A DNA stretch of 64,000 nt from Allopusillimonas ginsengisoli (lineage in GTDB: Bacteria; Pseudomonadota; Gammaproteobacteria; Burkholderiales; Burkholderiaceae_B), in NCBI RefSeq assembly GCF_004153455.1, contig NZ_SDQE01000012.1, positions 90,806 to 154,805 on the forward strand, written 5' to 3'. Below are positions 36,174 through 44,463 of the stretch, piece after piece. Numbering within the stretch: the first letter of the stretch is position 1; each line of letters begins with the position of its first letter. The position numbers were made by a program, and so were the translations under genes. The notes under the pieces were generated by a model. The model saw only the letters and a program-made list of their open reading frames with translations, did not search any database and was not told where the DNA came from.

Positions 36174-36713
36174 ATGACTGTAAAACTAAAGAGAGTTGTT
36201 ACGACCATTAATGGTGAAGGCAAATCGATATTCGTTGACGATGCATCGGTTATGTCTACCGTAACGGGTGGAATGAAAATTCACAACATCTGGGGAACTA
36301 GTGATGGAATACCGCAAGTTGGGAGGGGCATTGAAGCGGAAGCTGTGCCTTTCCCATTTTTTCCAGGGCCTGGAGGGCATCGCGTCGTATTAGCAGAGTT
36401 CACGCCAGAAATGAGAGGAACGAGTGGAAAAGTTGAGGCTAAAACAATCCAAAGCAACGAAGCCGAGGAAGAGAAAAGCCAGCCCGGCCTTCTTGGTGTG
36501 TTCGAAGAGGAGAACCCCGGCTTTCATACAACCGACACCATTGATTATGCTATTTGCATAGAGGGCGAGGTTTGGTTGGTACTTGATGATCAAGAGCGAC
36601 TTATTACCCCGGGGACTGTGGTAATTCAACGCGGAACGCGTCACGCTTGGCAAAATCGCAGCGATCACTGTTGCGTCATGCTATTCGTTCTGCTGGGTGC
36701 TGAACGAGCATAA
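36174..36713 (+). CDS. Cupin-domain protein
   Basis: A 179-aa protein. The C-terminal half is a single cupin barrel (about 110-175) with CIEGEVWLVLDD and RGTRHAW, which carry the family's acidic and His metal-ligand positions. AAAGG lies 8 nt before the ATG at 36174. The gene is visibly more AT-rich than its neighbours and uses AAA, ATT and AAT codons freely, a sign of separate transfer. Relatives lie in catabolic clusters; no reaction can be assigned. Confidence 0.75.
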   Translation: MTVKLKRVVTTINGEGKSIFVDDASVMSTVTGGMKIHNIWGTSDGIPQVGRGIEAEAVPFPFFPGPGGHRVVLAEFTPEMRGTSGKVEAKTIQSNEAEEEKSQPGLLGVFEEENPGFHTTDTIDYAICIEGEVWLVLDDQERLITPGTVVIQRGTRHAWQNRSDHCCVMLFVLLGAERA

Positions 36714-36794
36714 GCGAACAAAACTGTTCAATGACTTGCTGTTGAAGTATTCGAAACTTGCGTTTTCCATAACCTGAAACTACGAGATCTATTT

Positions 36795-37331
36795 ATGACA
36801 CACTTTATGAGAAGGGCCACTTTTCTGACCGTAATTGCTCTTGCATCAGCTTGCAATGTTGCGGCAAAGGACAATCCTCCCCCGCGAGATGACTGCAGTG
36901 CACCAGCCAATCAACAGATCGCCGAAGGTTGCAACACACTAACGAAATTCATAGACGCATTCAATGCCAAAGATCCCGAAGCATTTGCAGCATCTAATCA
37001 CTACCCACATATTAGAATTACAGGTCCAAACGTTCAGACTTGGCAGACCGCAGAAGACTACATGCGTGACAACACTAAAGAACAGATGGAAAGTAGAGAA
37101 AACAATCCAAAATTTAAAGGATGGAAAGCAAGTAGGTGGGATTGGCGAAGGCTCGATGGAATGTCAGAGAATACAATGCACTTCACCACCATGTTTAGCC
37201 GTTTGAATGGCGAAGGCGAAGTTCTAGGGGCATTCGAGTCTCTGTACATCCTTACAAAAAAGGATGGAAAATGGGGTGTTCAGGCTCGCTCAAGCTTCGC
37301 TGGGGTCGCGGGGAAGAACACTGCGTATTGA
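36795..37331 (+). CDS. Exported NTF2/SnoaL-like protein (DUF4440 type)
   Basis: A 178-aa protein with an N-terminal export signal (about 1-24, ALASACNVAAK; lipidation at Cys20 possible but the lipobox is weak). An NTF2-like domain follows (FIDAFNAKDPEAFAASNHYPHIRI, then LYILTKKDGKWGVQARSSF). Such domains bind small hydrophobic ligands or act as isomerases and cyclases; none can be chosen here. It is AT-rich like the cupin gene, with an 81-nt gap between them, and ends next to IS debris. Confidence 0.65.
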   Translation: MTHFMRRATFLTVIALASACNVAAKDNPPPRDDCSAPANQQIAEGCNTLTKFIDAFNAKDPEAFAASNHYPHIRITGPNVQTWQTAEDYMRDNTKEQMESRENNPKFKGWKASRWDWRRLDGMSENTMHFTTMFSRLNGEGEVLGAFESLYILTKKDGKWGVQARSSFAGVAGKNTAY

Positions 37332-37587
37332 ATCTCCGACAGAGGGGCGCCCAATGCGGCCACTGGTCCAGTTCAATCCAGTGCAGATTGTGCCCCTTCA
37401 GTAGAGCAGATCCGGCGCTCATGAGTCGAATCTGGCGCCGAATCTGCCGTTGTTAGCCCTTCTTCGCGTCGACGTACTCGGCGTGGCCATCGTCAATGCT
37501 GGGTAAGGGAAGGTGGTGTGCTTACGAAAGCCGTGGCGCTAGCGAGAACACATCCTTTGCATTTCTCGAAAAAGATTCCATGCCCGC
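37332..37587. other. Insertion-sequence debris, no intact gene
   Basis: Between the NTF2-like gene and an IS256-type fragment the sequence is GC-richer than the AT-rich pair upstream and has no conserved frame. On the minus strand a short frame ends DDGHAEYVDAKKG, which looks like the tail of some mobile-element gene, but I cannot assign it. From 37768 to 37937 nothing is recognisable. Confidence 0.35.
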
Positions 37588-37767
37588 TCATGAGCCCGGG
37601 TGGTGATTGAGCTCTGCGCTCAGCGCACGTTCGGTCAGCGCCTTTTTAAATGCCAATGACGCGGCGTTGATCGCTTCGGCCGTCATCGGGCCATCGCCGA
37701 ACGACTTCAATAACTCAGCGGGAATGCTCGGCAACTGGGCCAGCGGGGTCTTGGGTTTGCGTGGCAT
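37588..37767 (-). pseudogene. IS256-family transposase, N-terminal fragment
   Basis: Read on the minus strand from an ATG at 37767: 59 codons beginning MPRKPKTPLAQLPSIPAELL and continuing MTAEAINAASLAFKKALTERALSAELNHH, then TGA. This is the typical start of Mutator/IS256 transposases of about 400 aa; the DDE catalytic part is missing. It marks an old insertion and deletion at the 3' side of the AT-rich insert. Confidence 0.7.
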
Positions 37768-37937
37768 ACATACTCCTTGGCGGTATGTTATGCCCTAAAC
37801 ACGAAATTACTGACAGACCCATGCATTTCCTTTCAACGACGTACACAATCCTTGGTCGTGCAGGAATTGATACAAAGCTCGTCAAACAATAGCTGCGCAG
37901 AATTTCATTGCGGCGATGACAGATATCGCCAAGCTGG

Positions 37938-38891
37938 CTATTTTGGTTTTATATGTGCAACACCGGTAAGTTTTCTGTATCGCGCGACCTCTAGTTCCTG
38001 CCAGCTTTGCATCTGTTCACGGCCTAATTTCATAGGAATCAATCCGTTGCTCTCTAAATAAGCCGTGATGGATGGGCTTTCCGCCACCTTGCTGAGTGCA
38101 GCCTCGATCTCGTTCGCAGTCTGTTGTTGGGTTTCTTTGCGTATGATGAAAGAAGTCCACGGCGTTATTTCGAATCCGGAATAAGTGTCACTGACGATCG
38201 GCGCCTGAGAGAAGGCCTCAGGCCGTGTCGACGACGCGAGTCCCAGAATGCGAAGCTGTCCTTCTTCGATCAGGGTAATGGCACCGCTAATGTCGATAAA
38301 GCCTATTTCCAAGTGCCCTCCTATCAAGTCCGTAATAACGTTACCGGCGCCCTTGTAAGAGATATTCTCAGCCGCGCAATTGGCATCAAGCGCGAGCGCA
38401 GTTACGCCGAGTTCGTAGATTGCCGCATACGTTCCGATATTGAGTGGCCTCTTTTCGGCTGTAGCGATAGCTACTGCATCGGCCAACGATTGGTAGGGGG
38501 AGTTAGAGCCGACGACGAATGCGGCGGGGGCTATTGCGATTCCGTGAATATGGATGAAATCGTGTGGGTCATAGCTCAGATTCTTTGTTACGAAAGGATT
38601 AATGACCATGGGAGAGCCCCCTGCCAGCCCAATGGTATAGCCGTCCGCGGGTGCAGCCTTTAGTGCTTGCATCCCGAGCGCACCATTTGCCCCGGGTTTG
38701 TTTTTCACGACTACGCTCTGGCCGAGCGTTTTCGAAAGGTGATCCGCGAAAATTCGCGCTTGCGCGTCTGAAGAGCTTCCGCCTGCATACGGAACGATTA
38801 TCGTAATGGGCTTGGATGGGAAGGCTTTCTGGGCGAAGGCGCTGAAGGCGGCCATGGTGGCCAGCGCTCCGATGAATGTTCTGCGTTGCAT
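37938..38891 (-). CDS. Bug-type (TctC) periplasmic solute-binding protein
   Basis: A 317-aa receptor with a twin-arginine-like signal (MQRRTFIGALATMAAFSAFA) and the Bug signature FPSKPITIIVPYAGGSSSD at the mature N-terminus. These proteins bind carboxylates such as citrate, tricarballylate or aromatic acids and feed TctAB-type or other transporters. No tctA or tctB gene is present. It follows the CitE-like lyase on the same strand (60-nt gap), suggesting the two share a substrate pathway. Confidence 0.9.
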   Translation of the reverse strand: MQRRTFIGALATMAAFSAFAQKAFPSKPITIIVPYAGGSSSDAQARIFADHLSKTLGQSVVVKNKPGANGALGMQALKAAPADGYTIGLAGGSPMVINPFVTKNLSYDPHDFIHIHGIAIAPAAFVVGSNSPYQSLADAVAIATAEKRPLNIGTYAAIYELGVTALALDANCAAENISYKGAGNVITDLIGGHLEIGFIDISGAITLIEEGQLRILGLASSTRPEAFSQAPIVSDTYSGFEITPWTSFIIRKETQQQTANEIEAALSKVAESPSITAYLESNGLIPMKLGREQMQSWQELEVARYRKLTGVAHIKPK

Positions 38892-38951
38892 AGTCTGTTT
38901 CCTTGTCGACTGATTTCGTTCAGATCACTTCTTTGGCTGATGTTTGGGGCG

Positions 38952-39854
38952 CTACCTTGCTTGGTCATGATGTGCGAACTGCCGCAGATAGAGAATGTCC
39001 CGTGCCCGCTTGATCAGTGGGGCGTCGATCATTTTTCCTTCAAAATCGATGGTGCCAATGCCCTGCGTGTACGCGTTTCTGCAATGCGCGATCAAACGCT
39101 CGGCGTAGGAAATCTCTTCATTGGTGGGAGAAAATGCAAGGTTTGCCAACTCTGTCTGGCGCGGCGTCAGGCATATTTTGCCGTCGTAGCCGAGGTTGCG
39201 GCCTGCCTCGCTATCGCGTTTGAAAAGCGCTTCGTCGCGAATGTCTACGACTGCCTGGTCGATGGCCAGGATCCGGGTTGCTTTGGCAGCCAGCAATACC
39301 ATTGACCGTGCCACAAGCACTTCGCTACCCTCGACCGTTCGACGTGCTCCGATATCCGTCGCCAGATCTTCAGCGCCAAAAATAACGGCCCGGAGCTCGG
39401 GGGCGCAGCGGCAAATCTGTGCCGCGTTGAGAACACCTGCGGCTGTCTCGATACCGGCAAAGACATCGATATCAACTCCGGCTGACTGGATGGCCCGTGT
39501 GACGGGCTCCAGATCGTCCGGTTTCTCGACCTTGGGAACAAGGATCACATCCGCCCGGCACTCGATTGCCGCCTTTATGTCGTCAGCGAAGAATTCAGAA
39601 TTCGGCGCATTGACGCGTACGCCGAGTCGGCCGACAAAGCCACTCTCGCGCGTGCGGAGAAACAGCTCGGCCAAGCCTCTGCGTGCTGACGACTTGTCTG
39701 CGACGGGCGTGCCATCTTCCAGGTCGATTACGGAACAGTCAGCAGATATGCGAGGAAACTTCAGTACCAAATCTGCTCGATTCGCAGGCGCGAACAACAG
39801 GGAGCGGACTATGTGGCAGGTGGTGTGTGCGGATGGAGAATTACATGGGTGCAA
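38952..39854 (-). CDS. HpcH/HpaI-CitE family CoA-ester lyase
   Basis: A 300-aa TIM-barrel lyase of the CitE/citramalyl-CoA lyase/malyl-CoA lyase group, with RSLLFAPANR, the Mg-site DLEDG (VIDLEDGTPVADK), VRVNAPNSEFF, PKVE and FGAEDLATDIG. Citramalyl-CoA lyase would split citramalyl-CoA to acetyl-CoA and pyruvate. With the adjacent CoA-transferases and hydratase this fits itaconate or mesaconate breakdown, which is inference. Divergent from the CoA-transferase operon. Confidence 0.88.
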   Translation of the reverse strand: MHPCNSPSAHTTCHIVRSLLFAPANRADLVLKFPRISADCSVIDLEDGTPVADKSSARRGLAELFLRTRESGFVGRLGVRVNAPNSEFFADDIKAAIECRADVILVPKVEKPDDLEPVTRAIQSAGVDIDVFAGIETAAGVLNAAQICRCAPELRAVIFGAEDLATDIGARRTVEGSEVLVARSMVLLAAKATRILAIDQAVVDIRDEALFKRDSEAGRNLGYDGKICLTPRQTELANLAFSPTNEEISYAERLIAHCRNAYTQGIGTIDFEGKMIDAPLIKRARDILYLRQFAHHDQAR

Positions 39855-40185
39855 GGTTCGTTTCCTTTACTGTGCCGCTCCTTGTCTGGAGCTGCTTGGT
39901 GATGAGGTGCTTGAGCGTCGGGCGGCCGCTGATCTAGCTTTTGAATGTGAGTGGGCCAAGTATCAACTGCGGAGTGTCTTTGCTCTATAAGCGAGGCATT
40001 GGTTCGCTATCGCTATCAACAACGCATAGTTCATTTCAGTTTGATCTTATGTTTGTTCATAATAGTGAACTAATAATATTGAATACGTGAATATTATTGA
40101 AAATAATCTGAAATTTGTATAGGGTTTTCTCTTATATATGGAGTGTATTGATTTTATGTTCATATAGGTGTAGTATTAATTCATT
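39855..40185. other. Divergent control region between CitE-like lyase and CoA-transferase operons
   Basis: 331 nt without a convincing gene. The first 140 nt are GC-balanced and open in one frame, but no family is recognised. The last 170 nt are strongly AT-rich and carry two operator-like inverted repeats, annotated separately. Both divergent promoters are probably here. Confidence 0.5.
40055..40070. promoter_or_regulatory. Candidate IclR operator, divergent lyase/CoA-transferase region
   Basis: GTTCA (40055-40059) and TGAAC (40066-40070) form a perfect inverted repeat with a 6-nt spacer, the same TTCA-N6-TGAA geometry as at 33631 and 44117. Confidence 0.55.
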
Positions 40186-40193
40186 ATGATGAA
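40180..40193. promoter_or_regulatory. Second inverted repeat overlapping the CoA-transferase start
   Basis: TTCAT-TATG-ATGAA spans the start codons at 40186 and 40189. A protein bound here would block translation initiation sequences at the DNA level or an early transcription step. The 4-nt spacer differs from the other sites, so it may be a weaker or accessory site. Confidence 0.4.
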
Positions 40194-41430
40194 CACAATG
40201 CCTGAATCAAATCAGACACCGCTCAAGCCGCTTGAGGGCGTACGCGTAATAGATATGGCCACGGTTTTGATGGGACCGATCGCCACGCAGATCCTTGGCG
40301 ACTATGGTGCGGACGTAATCAAGATTGAGCCTCCCGAAGGTGATGTGATGCGATACGCGGGCGAAGCTCGTAATGCACGCATGGGACCCATGTACCTGGC
40401 AACCGGGCGCAATAAGCGCAGTGTTGTACTTGATATCAAAAAGCCAGGAGGTAAGCAGGCATTGCTGAGGTTGTGCGAAACAGCCGATCTTTTCATTCAC
40501 AATGTGCGGCCTGCGGCTATGCGTCGAGCAGGGTTGTCATACGAAGACCTGCGTGCAATTAATCCATCCATTGTTTATGTGGCTCTTGTGGGGTTCGGTC
40601 AAGATGGGCCATACGCGGAGCGGCCAGCTTTCGACGATATTATTCAGGCGGCTTGCGGTCTATCAGGGCTTTTTGTGCGCGCAGGCTATGCTGAGCCGGC
40701 CTTCGTGCCTGCCAACCTATGTGATCGGATGACTGGCCTCGCCGCTGCCCATGCAGCAATTGCGGCGCTGTACATGCGGGAGCGCACGGGAGAAGGTCAA
40801 TCGATTGAGGTGCCTATGTTCGAAACCCTTACGCAGATGATCCTTGGTGATCACCTTAATGGCACGGCCTTCGTCCCGCCGATTGACCGTGCGGGGTACA
40901 GCCGGCTGCTTAATGTGTACCGACGTCCGTTCCGTACCAGGGATGGGTATCTGGCGGTAACGCCATACAACGACAAGCAGTTTCGATCCTTCTTTGCGGC
41001 AATCGGACGCGAAACAGATTTTGACGCCGACCTGCGCATCAATACGCACGCGGCACGGGCCCGAAACTACGATGTTGCGTATTCGCTGTTATCGGAGATT
41101 CTCGCGAGCCGTACGACCGATGCATGGCTCGCGCTCTGTGAGGAGCACGAGATCCCATGCCAGCGCATCTATGCCATTGAAGACCTTCTTGATGATCCTC
41201 ATCTGCGCAGCATAGGCTTCTTTGAAGAAGTCGATCATCCCACGGAAGGCCGGATTCTTCAGATGAGGCCTGCTGCGCGATGGAGCAACGCTGATATTGC
41301 TACTCATCGATTGCCGCCCCAGGTGGGCGAGCACAGTGTAGAGGTGCTGCGACAAGCCGGCTTCAGCAAAAGCGAGATTGATCAGTTGCTGGCGGTGGGC
41401 GCCACGATGCAGGCCGAGACGCCTAATTGA
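40186..41430 (+). CDS. Class III (CaiB/BaiF) CoA-transferase
   Basis: A 414-aa formyl-CoA-transferase-type enzyme. It opens LKPLEGVRVIDMATVLMGPIA and GDYGADVIKIEPP, and the probable catalytic Asp180 is in ANLCDRMTGL. Such enzymes move CoA between carboxylates; the Pseudomonas aeruginosa itaconate CoA-transferase is, as I recall, of this class. No Shine-Dalgarno is visible before the clustered ATGs (40186, 40189, 40198), so the exact start is open. The MaoC gene follows after 54 nt. Confidence 0.88.
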   Translation: MMNTMPESNQTPLKPLEGVRVIDMATVLMGPIATQILGDYGADVIKIEPPEGDVMRYAGEARNARMGPMYLATGRNKRSVVLDIKKPGGKQALLRLCETADLFIHNVRPAAMRRAGLSYEDLRAINPSIVYVALVGFGQDGPYAERPAFDDIIQAACGLSGLFVRAGYAEPAFVPANLCDRMTGLAAAHAAIAALYMRERTGEGQSIEVPMFETLTQMILGDHLNGTAFVPPIDRAGYSRLLNVYRRPFRTRDGYLAVTPYNDKQFRSFFAAIGRETDFDADLRINTHAARARNYDVAYSLLSEILASRTTDAWLALCEEHEIPCQRIYAIEDLLDDPHLRSIGFFEEVDHPTEGRILQMRPAARWSNADIATHRLPPQVGEHSVEVLRQAGFSKSEIDQLLAVGATMQAETPN

Positions 41431-41484
41431 CTATCCATGGTGGAGAGACCGCCAAACTATAAGTGCCAAGGAGCAGGAAACCAT

Positions 41485-41955
41485 ATGTCAGGACTTTACT
41501 TTGACCAGTTTAAGATCGGTGATGTTTTCGCACATGCCACGACGCGCACGGTGACAGAAGCCGACAATTTGCTGGCGACCGTGCTCAGCATGAATCCGCA
41601 GCCGTTGCATCTGGATTTTGAGTTTGCCGCAAGAACCGAATTCAAAAAGCCATTGGTAAACAGCATGTTTACGATGGCATTGGTGATAGGGTTGTCGGTA
41701 CCCGAAACGACCCTGGGCACCACTATAGGGAATTTAGGTATGAAAGAGGTCAATTTTCCCAAGCCGGTGTTTGCTGGCGATACGATCCGTGTGGAAACTA
41801 CCGTTGTTTCCAAGCGGGTTTCCAAAAGCCGTCCCAATGCCGGTATCGTTGAGTTCCAGCACCATGGAATCAATCAGCGTGGTGAGATCGTGTGCTCTTG
41901 TCTGCGATCGGCATTCATGAAGCGTGAACCCGAGGTCGCGTGCCGAGCAGCATGA
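41485..41955 (+). CDS. MaoC-like hot-dog-fold hydratase
   Basis: A 156-aa single hot-dog domain starting at the ATG at 41485 (AAGGAGCAGG upstream). The hydratase signature appears as LSMNPQPLHLDFEFA, comparable to the N-P-x-H-x-D motif of (R)-enoyl-CoA and mesaconyl-CoA hydratases. In this context it would hydrate an unsaturated C5 acyl-CoA to citramalyl-CoA; this is inferred from neighbours. Its stop overlaps the next start (ATGA). Confidence 0.82.
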   Translation: MSGLYFDQFKIGDVFAHATTRTVTEADNLLATVLSMNPQPLHLDFEFAARTEFKKPLVNSMFTMALVIGLSVPETTLGTTIGNLGMKEVNFPKPVFAGDTIRVETTVVSKRVSKSRPNAGIVEFQHHGINQRGEIVCSCLRSAFMKREPEVACRAA

Positions 41956-43229
41956 CTTTGATGACGCTCATCGAGCCGGAGCAGTTCGCTTTTGGAAACC
42001 TCTTGCGTCCCGATGACCAAGTGATCTGTGGACAGGCCTGTGCCGAGCCATTGACGCTAACTCGCCACTTTGTTGCGGAGTGTGCGCGGCGTCAGATTTC
42101 GGTGCAGACATTCGTCGGTACACTCTTTAGCGATACGTTTGAGCATGCTCCATCCTCTATGCGGTTTCTGTCGTACGGTGCTATCGGTCAGGCAGCTAAA
42201 ATTGCGCATCGCGGTGGATTCGATATCGTGTCAGAGCGTTACAGTCGCTTGGCAGGCCTGTTCGCCAACGGTGCGCTGCCTGCCGATGTAGTGTTATTGC
42301 AGGCGGCGATTGGAGACGATGGCTCGCTCAGCTTTGGGCTTGCGAGTGACTATGTCATAGATGCGGCACGAAAGGCGCGGGTGGTGGTTGTGGAGGTCAA
42401 CCCCTTTGTTCCATGGACGTATGGAACAGTGTGGCCAGAAGATCTTCGGGTTGATGCATGGGTCCGGGGTGCACATAAGCCGGTGGAACTGCTACCCGGG
42501 CAAGCGACCCGCACGGAAATGGCAATCGCGAATCATGTCGCTGCGCTCATCCCGGATGGTGCCACCTTGCAGGTCGGGGTCGGCGCGCTGCCGGACGCAA
42601 TGCTTAGAGCTTTGCAAGGGCACAGATACCTTGGCCTGCATTCCGGCGTACTCGGTGACGCGGCACTCAGTCTGATCAGCGCCGGAGTTATCGACAATAG
42701 CCGAAAGGTGTGTGACGCTGGCGTCAGCGTGGCCAACACGATCTGTGGTAGTGCCTCGACGTATCGTTTTGTGCATCGCAATAAGGGAGTGGAAGTACGG
42801 CATAGTAATTTCACCCATGATGCCCGTGTCCTGGCGCGCCAATATCGTTTGCACACTATCAACGGCGCGCTTGAAGTCGATTTAAGCGGGCAGGTCAATT
42901 GCGAGCAGTTGCGTGGACAACCTCGAGGGGGGATCGGCGGGCTGCTGGATTTCTCGCGTGCTGCGCGTGAAAGTCAAGGCGGACGTTCCATCACTGTCCT
43001 GCCCGCTACGGCTGCCGGCGCGAGAGCAAGCCGTATAGTTGCGTCGCTAAGCGGCCCCGCCACGTTGGGTCGGGCCGACGTCGATATTGTTGTGACTGAA
43101 TACGGTATTGCCGAGCTGCGCGACGTGTCGCAGCACGAGCGCGCAAAACGGTTGATCGCCATTGCGGCTCCGTCGTTTCGGGCTCGTCTGGAAGCTGAGT
43201 ATCGAGCTTTGAAGCGAAGCAGTGGGTAG
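41952..43229 (+). CDS. Acetyl-CoA hydrolase / Cat1-type CoA-transferase family protein with altered nucleophile position
   Basis: A 425-aa class I CoA-transferase-like protein, translationally coupled to the MaoC gene. It has VGVGALPDAML, GLHSGVLGD and the C-terminal VVTEYGIAELRDVSQHERA typical of the family. In characterised 4-hydroxybutyrate and butyryl CoA-transferases the catalytic Glu lies in a LGIHTEM motif. Here the same place reads LGLHSGV, with Gly232. It may therefore use another residue, act only as a hydrolase, or be a non-catalytic partner. Yersinia RipA, an itaconate CoA-transferase, is of this fold. Confidence 0.85.
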   Translation: MTLMTLIEPEQFAFGNLLRPDDQVICGQACAEPLTLTRHFVAECARRQISVQTFVGTLFSDTFEHAPSSMRFLSYGAIGQAAKIAHRGGFDIVSERYSRLAGLFANGALPADVVLLQAAIGDDGSLSFGLASDYVIDAARKARVVVVEVNPFVPWTYGTVWPEDLRVDAWVRGAHKPVELLPGQATRTEMAIANHVAALIPDGATLQVGVGALPDAMLRALQGHRYLGLHSGVLGDAALSLISAGVIDNSRKVCDAGVSVANTICGSASTYRFVHRNKGVEVRHSNFTHDARVLARQYRLHTINGALEVDLSGQVNCEQLRGQPRGGIGGLLDFSRAARESQGGRSITVLPATAAGARASRIVASLSGPATLGRADVDIVVTEYGIAELRDVSQHERAKRLIAIAAPSFRARLEAEYRALKRSSG

Positions 43230-43280
43230 CTCTGGCCGATGCCAGGCGAGGAGGTGCCTCACCCGTGTATCGAATGGGCA

Positions 43281-44018
43281 TTACGCGTTGGCGGGAATAT
43301 GGCGACTGATCTCCTCTCGCATGATTTCTAGGATTTCGCTCTGCCGAGGATGTACCCGATGCCTTGGTCCAGCTACTAGCAACGCAAGGTGTCGTGTCGG
43401 GAACTGCAGCGGTAGCGCAATGCCTCCCAAGTCGCGAGTAAACTCTCCCGCCCCTTCGAAATAGCCTCGCTCCAGCGATTGCCTGATTTCTTTTTCCACC
43501 GCATCGACGCTGAGCAGGGTGGAATGAGTGTACCGTTTGAAGACAGCCCGTCGCAGGATGGCATTGCGTTCTTGTTCGGAAAGTTGCGACAGTAGCGCAC
43601 GTCCGGTGCCAGTCGCGTGAATAGGTACCAGCTTGCCGACTTCGGCAGCGTAACGGATCGCCTGACTTGACTCCGCTGTCGCGATGAAGACAGCGTGCAT
43701 GCTGCTGATTCCTGCCAGAACGGCTGTCTCGTCGGTTCGTCTGCGCAGTGCAACGATCAGATCCTGCAGTTCGCTGGGTACGGGGGCTGCGCGGTCGATC
43801 TTTTGGATCAGTACCCCCCAACTCGGCGAGGGATAGTAGCCTTCGCGTGCTCTGGGTTCATAGAGGTAGCCACGATTGGCCAGAGTGCCCAACAAATTGA
43901 ACGTGCTGGAGCGCGGCCAATCGAAATGTTTCGCAATCTCCGCTAGCGTTGCTGGTCGCCCGCGATCGGCAAAGTATTCCAGCAGTTCCAGCGCATTAGC
44001 GACCTGACGAATTTCCAT
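43281..44018 (-). CDS. IclR-family transcriptional regulator
   Basis: A 245-aa regulator. The N-terminal winged HTH (about 5-65: ANALELLEYFADR, LAEIAKHFDWPRSSTFNLLGTL) is followed by a C-terminal effector domain (VLAGISSMHAVFIATAES, IPIHATGTGRALLSQL). It is convergent with the CoA-transferase operon and divergent from the acyl-CoA dehydrogenase. The TTCA-N6-TGAA palindrome 99 nt upstream of its start, and copies at two other promoters of the block, make it the likely local regulator. Confidence 0.92.
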   Translation of the reverse strand: MEIRQVANALELLEYFADRGRPATLAEIAKHFDWPRSSTFNLLGTLANRGYLYEPRAREGYYPSPSWGVLIQKIDRAAPVPSELQDLIVALRRRTDETAVLAGISSMHAVFIATAESSQAIRYAAEVGKLVPIHATGTGRALLSQLSEQERNAILRRAVFKRYTHSTLLSVDAVEKEIRQSLERGYFEGAGEFTRDLGGIALPLQFPTRHLALLVAGPRHRVHPRQSEILEIMREEISRHIPANA

Positions 44019-44116
44019 AGCGTATCACCCTAAATTGACCGCCTGAAGCGGCTCACAGTTTGTAAGGTTGCCGGGAGAGTAACCCGCAAGCCTAACAGGT
44101 TGGAAATGGAATTTTA

Positions 44117-44130
44117 TTCACATATGTGAA
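44117..44130. promoter_or_regulatory. Candidate IclR operator upstream of the iclR-type gene
   Basis: TTCA-CATATG-TGAA is a perfect 14-bp palindrome, flanked by ATTTTA and CAATAA. Third occurrence of TTCA-N6-TGAA in the block. The position suits autoregulation and control of the divergent acyl-CoA dehydrogenase gene. Confidence 0.55.
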
Positions 44131-44463
44131 CAATAAGCCTATTGTGCCATCCTTTTCGCCCAAACTACTAATAGGGCTGTCTCTTATAGATAGTGTTTTC
44201 ATAACGCCATGTCCCATTTGAGAATGATGTAATTATCAAAATCTCAGTCTTGACAGGTCCAATTTGTTCCCTATAATAAACATATTGTACATATACAAGA
44301 ACAAAATTGCCTGAGCAGCCTTGTTGCTATTGTTATTTCTCAGAAAACAGGCTTAATTCAGGGTCAGAATACGTGACAATAGAAAGCAGGTCAGTTGTCT
44401 TCTCTATTTATGTATAAATTATCCATGTGAGTGACGTTACAGCCTTTTCGAGGAAGCCTTCAG
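44131..44463. other. AT-rich leader of the acyl-CoA dehydrogenase gene
   Basis: 333 nt with no gene. It contains TTGTA-CATA-TACAA (44285-44298), a perfect inverted repeat of the kind bound by GntR-type regulators, though with a longer centre than the TTGTANNRCAA sites further right. GAGGAAG lies 7 nt before the start at 44464. Confidence 0.45.

Noticed and set aside
44285..44298. TTGTA-CATA-TACAA as a further site of the GntR regulator at 55098
   Set aside because: It has a 4-nt centre and lies 11 kb away in the IclR block; not grouped with the GntR sites without binding data.
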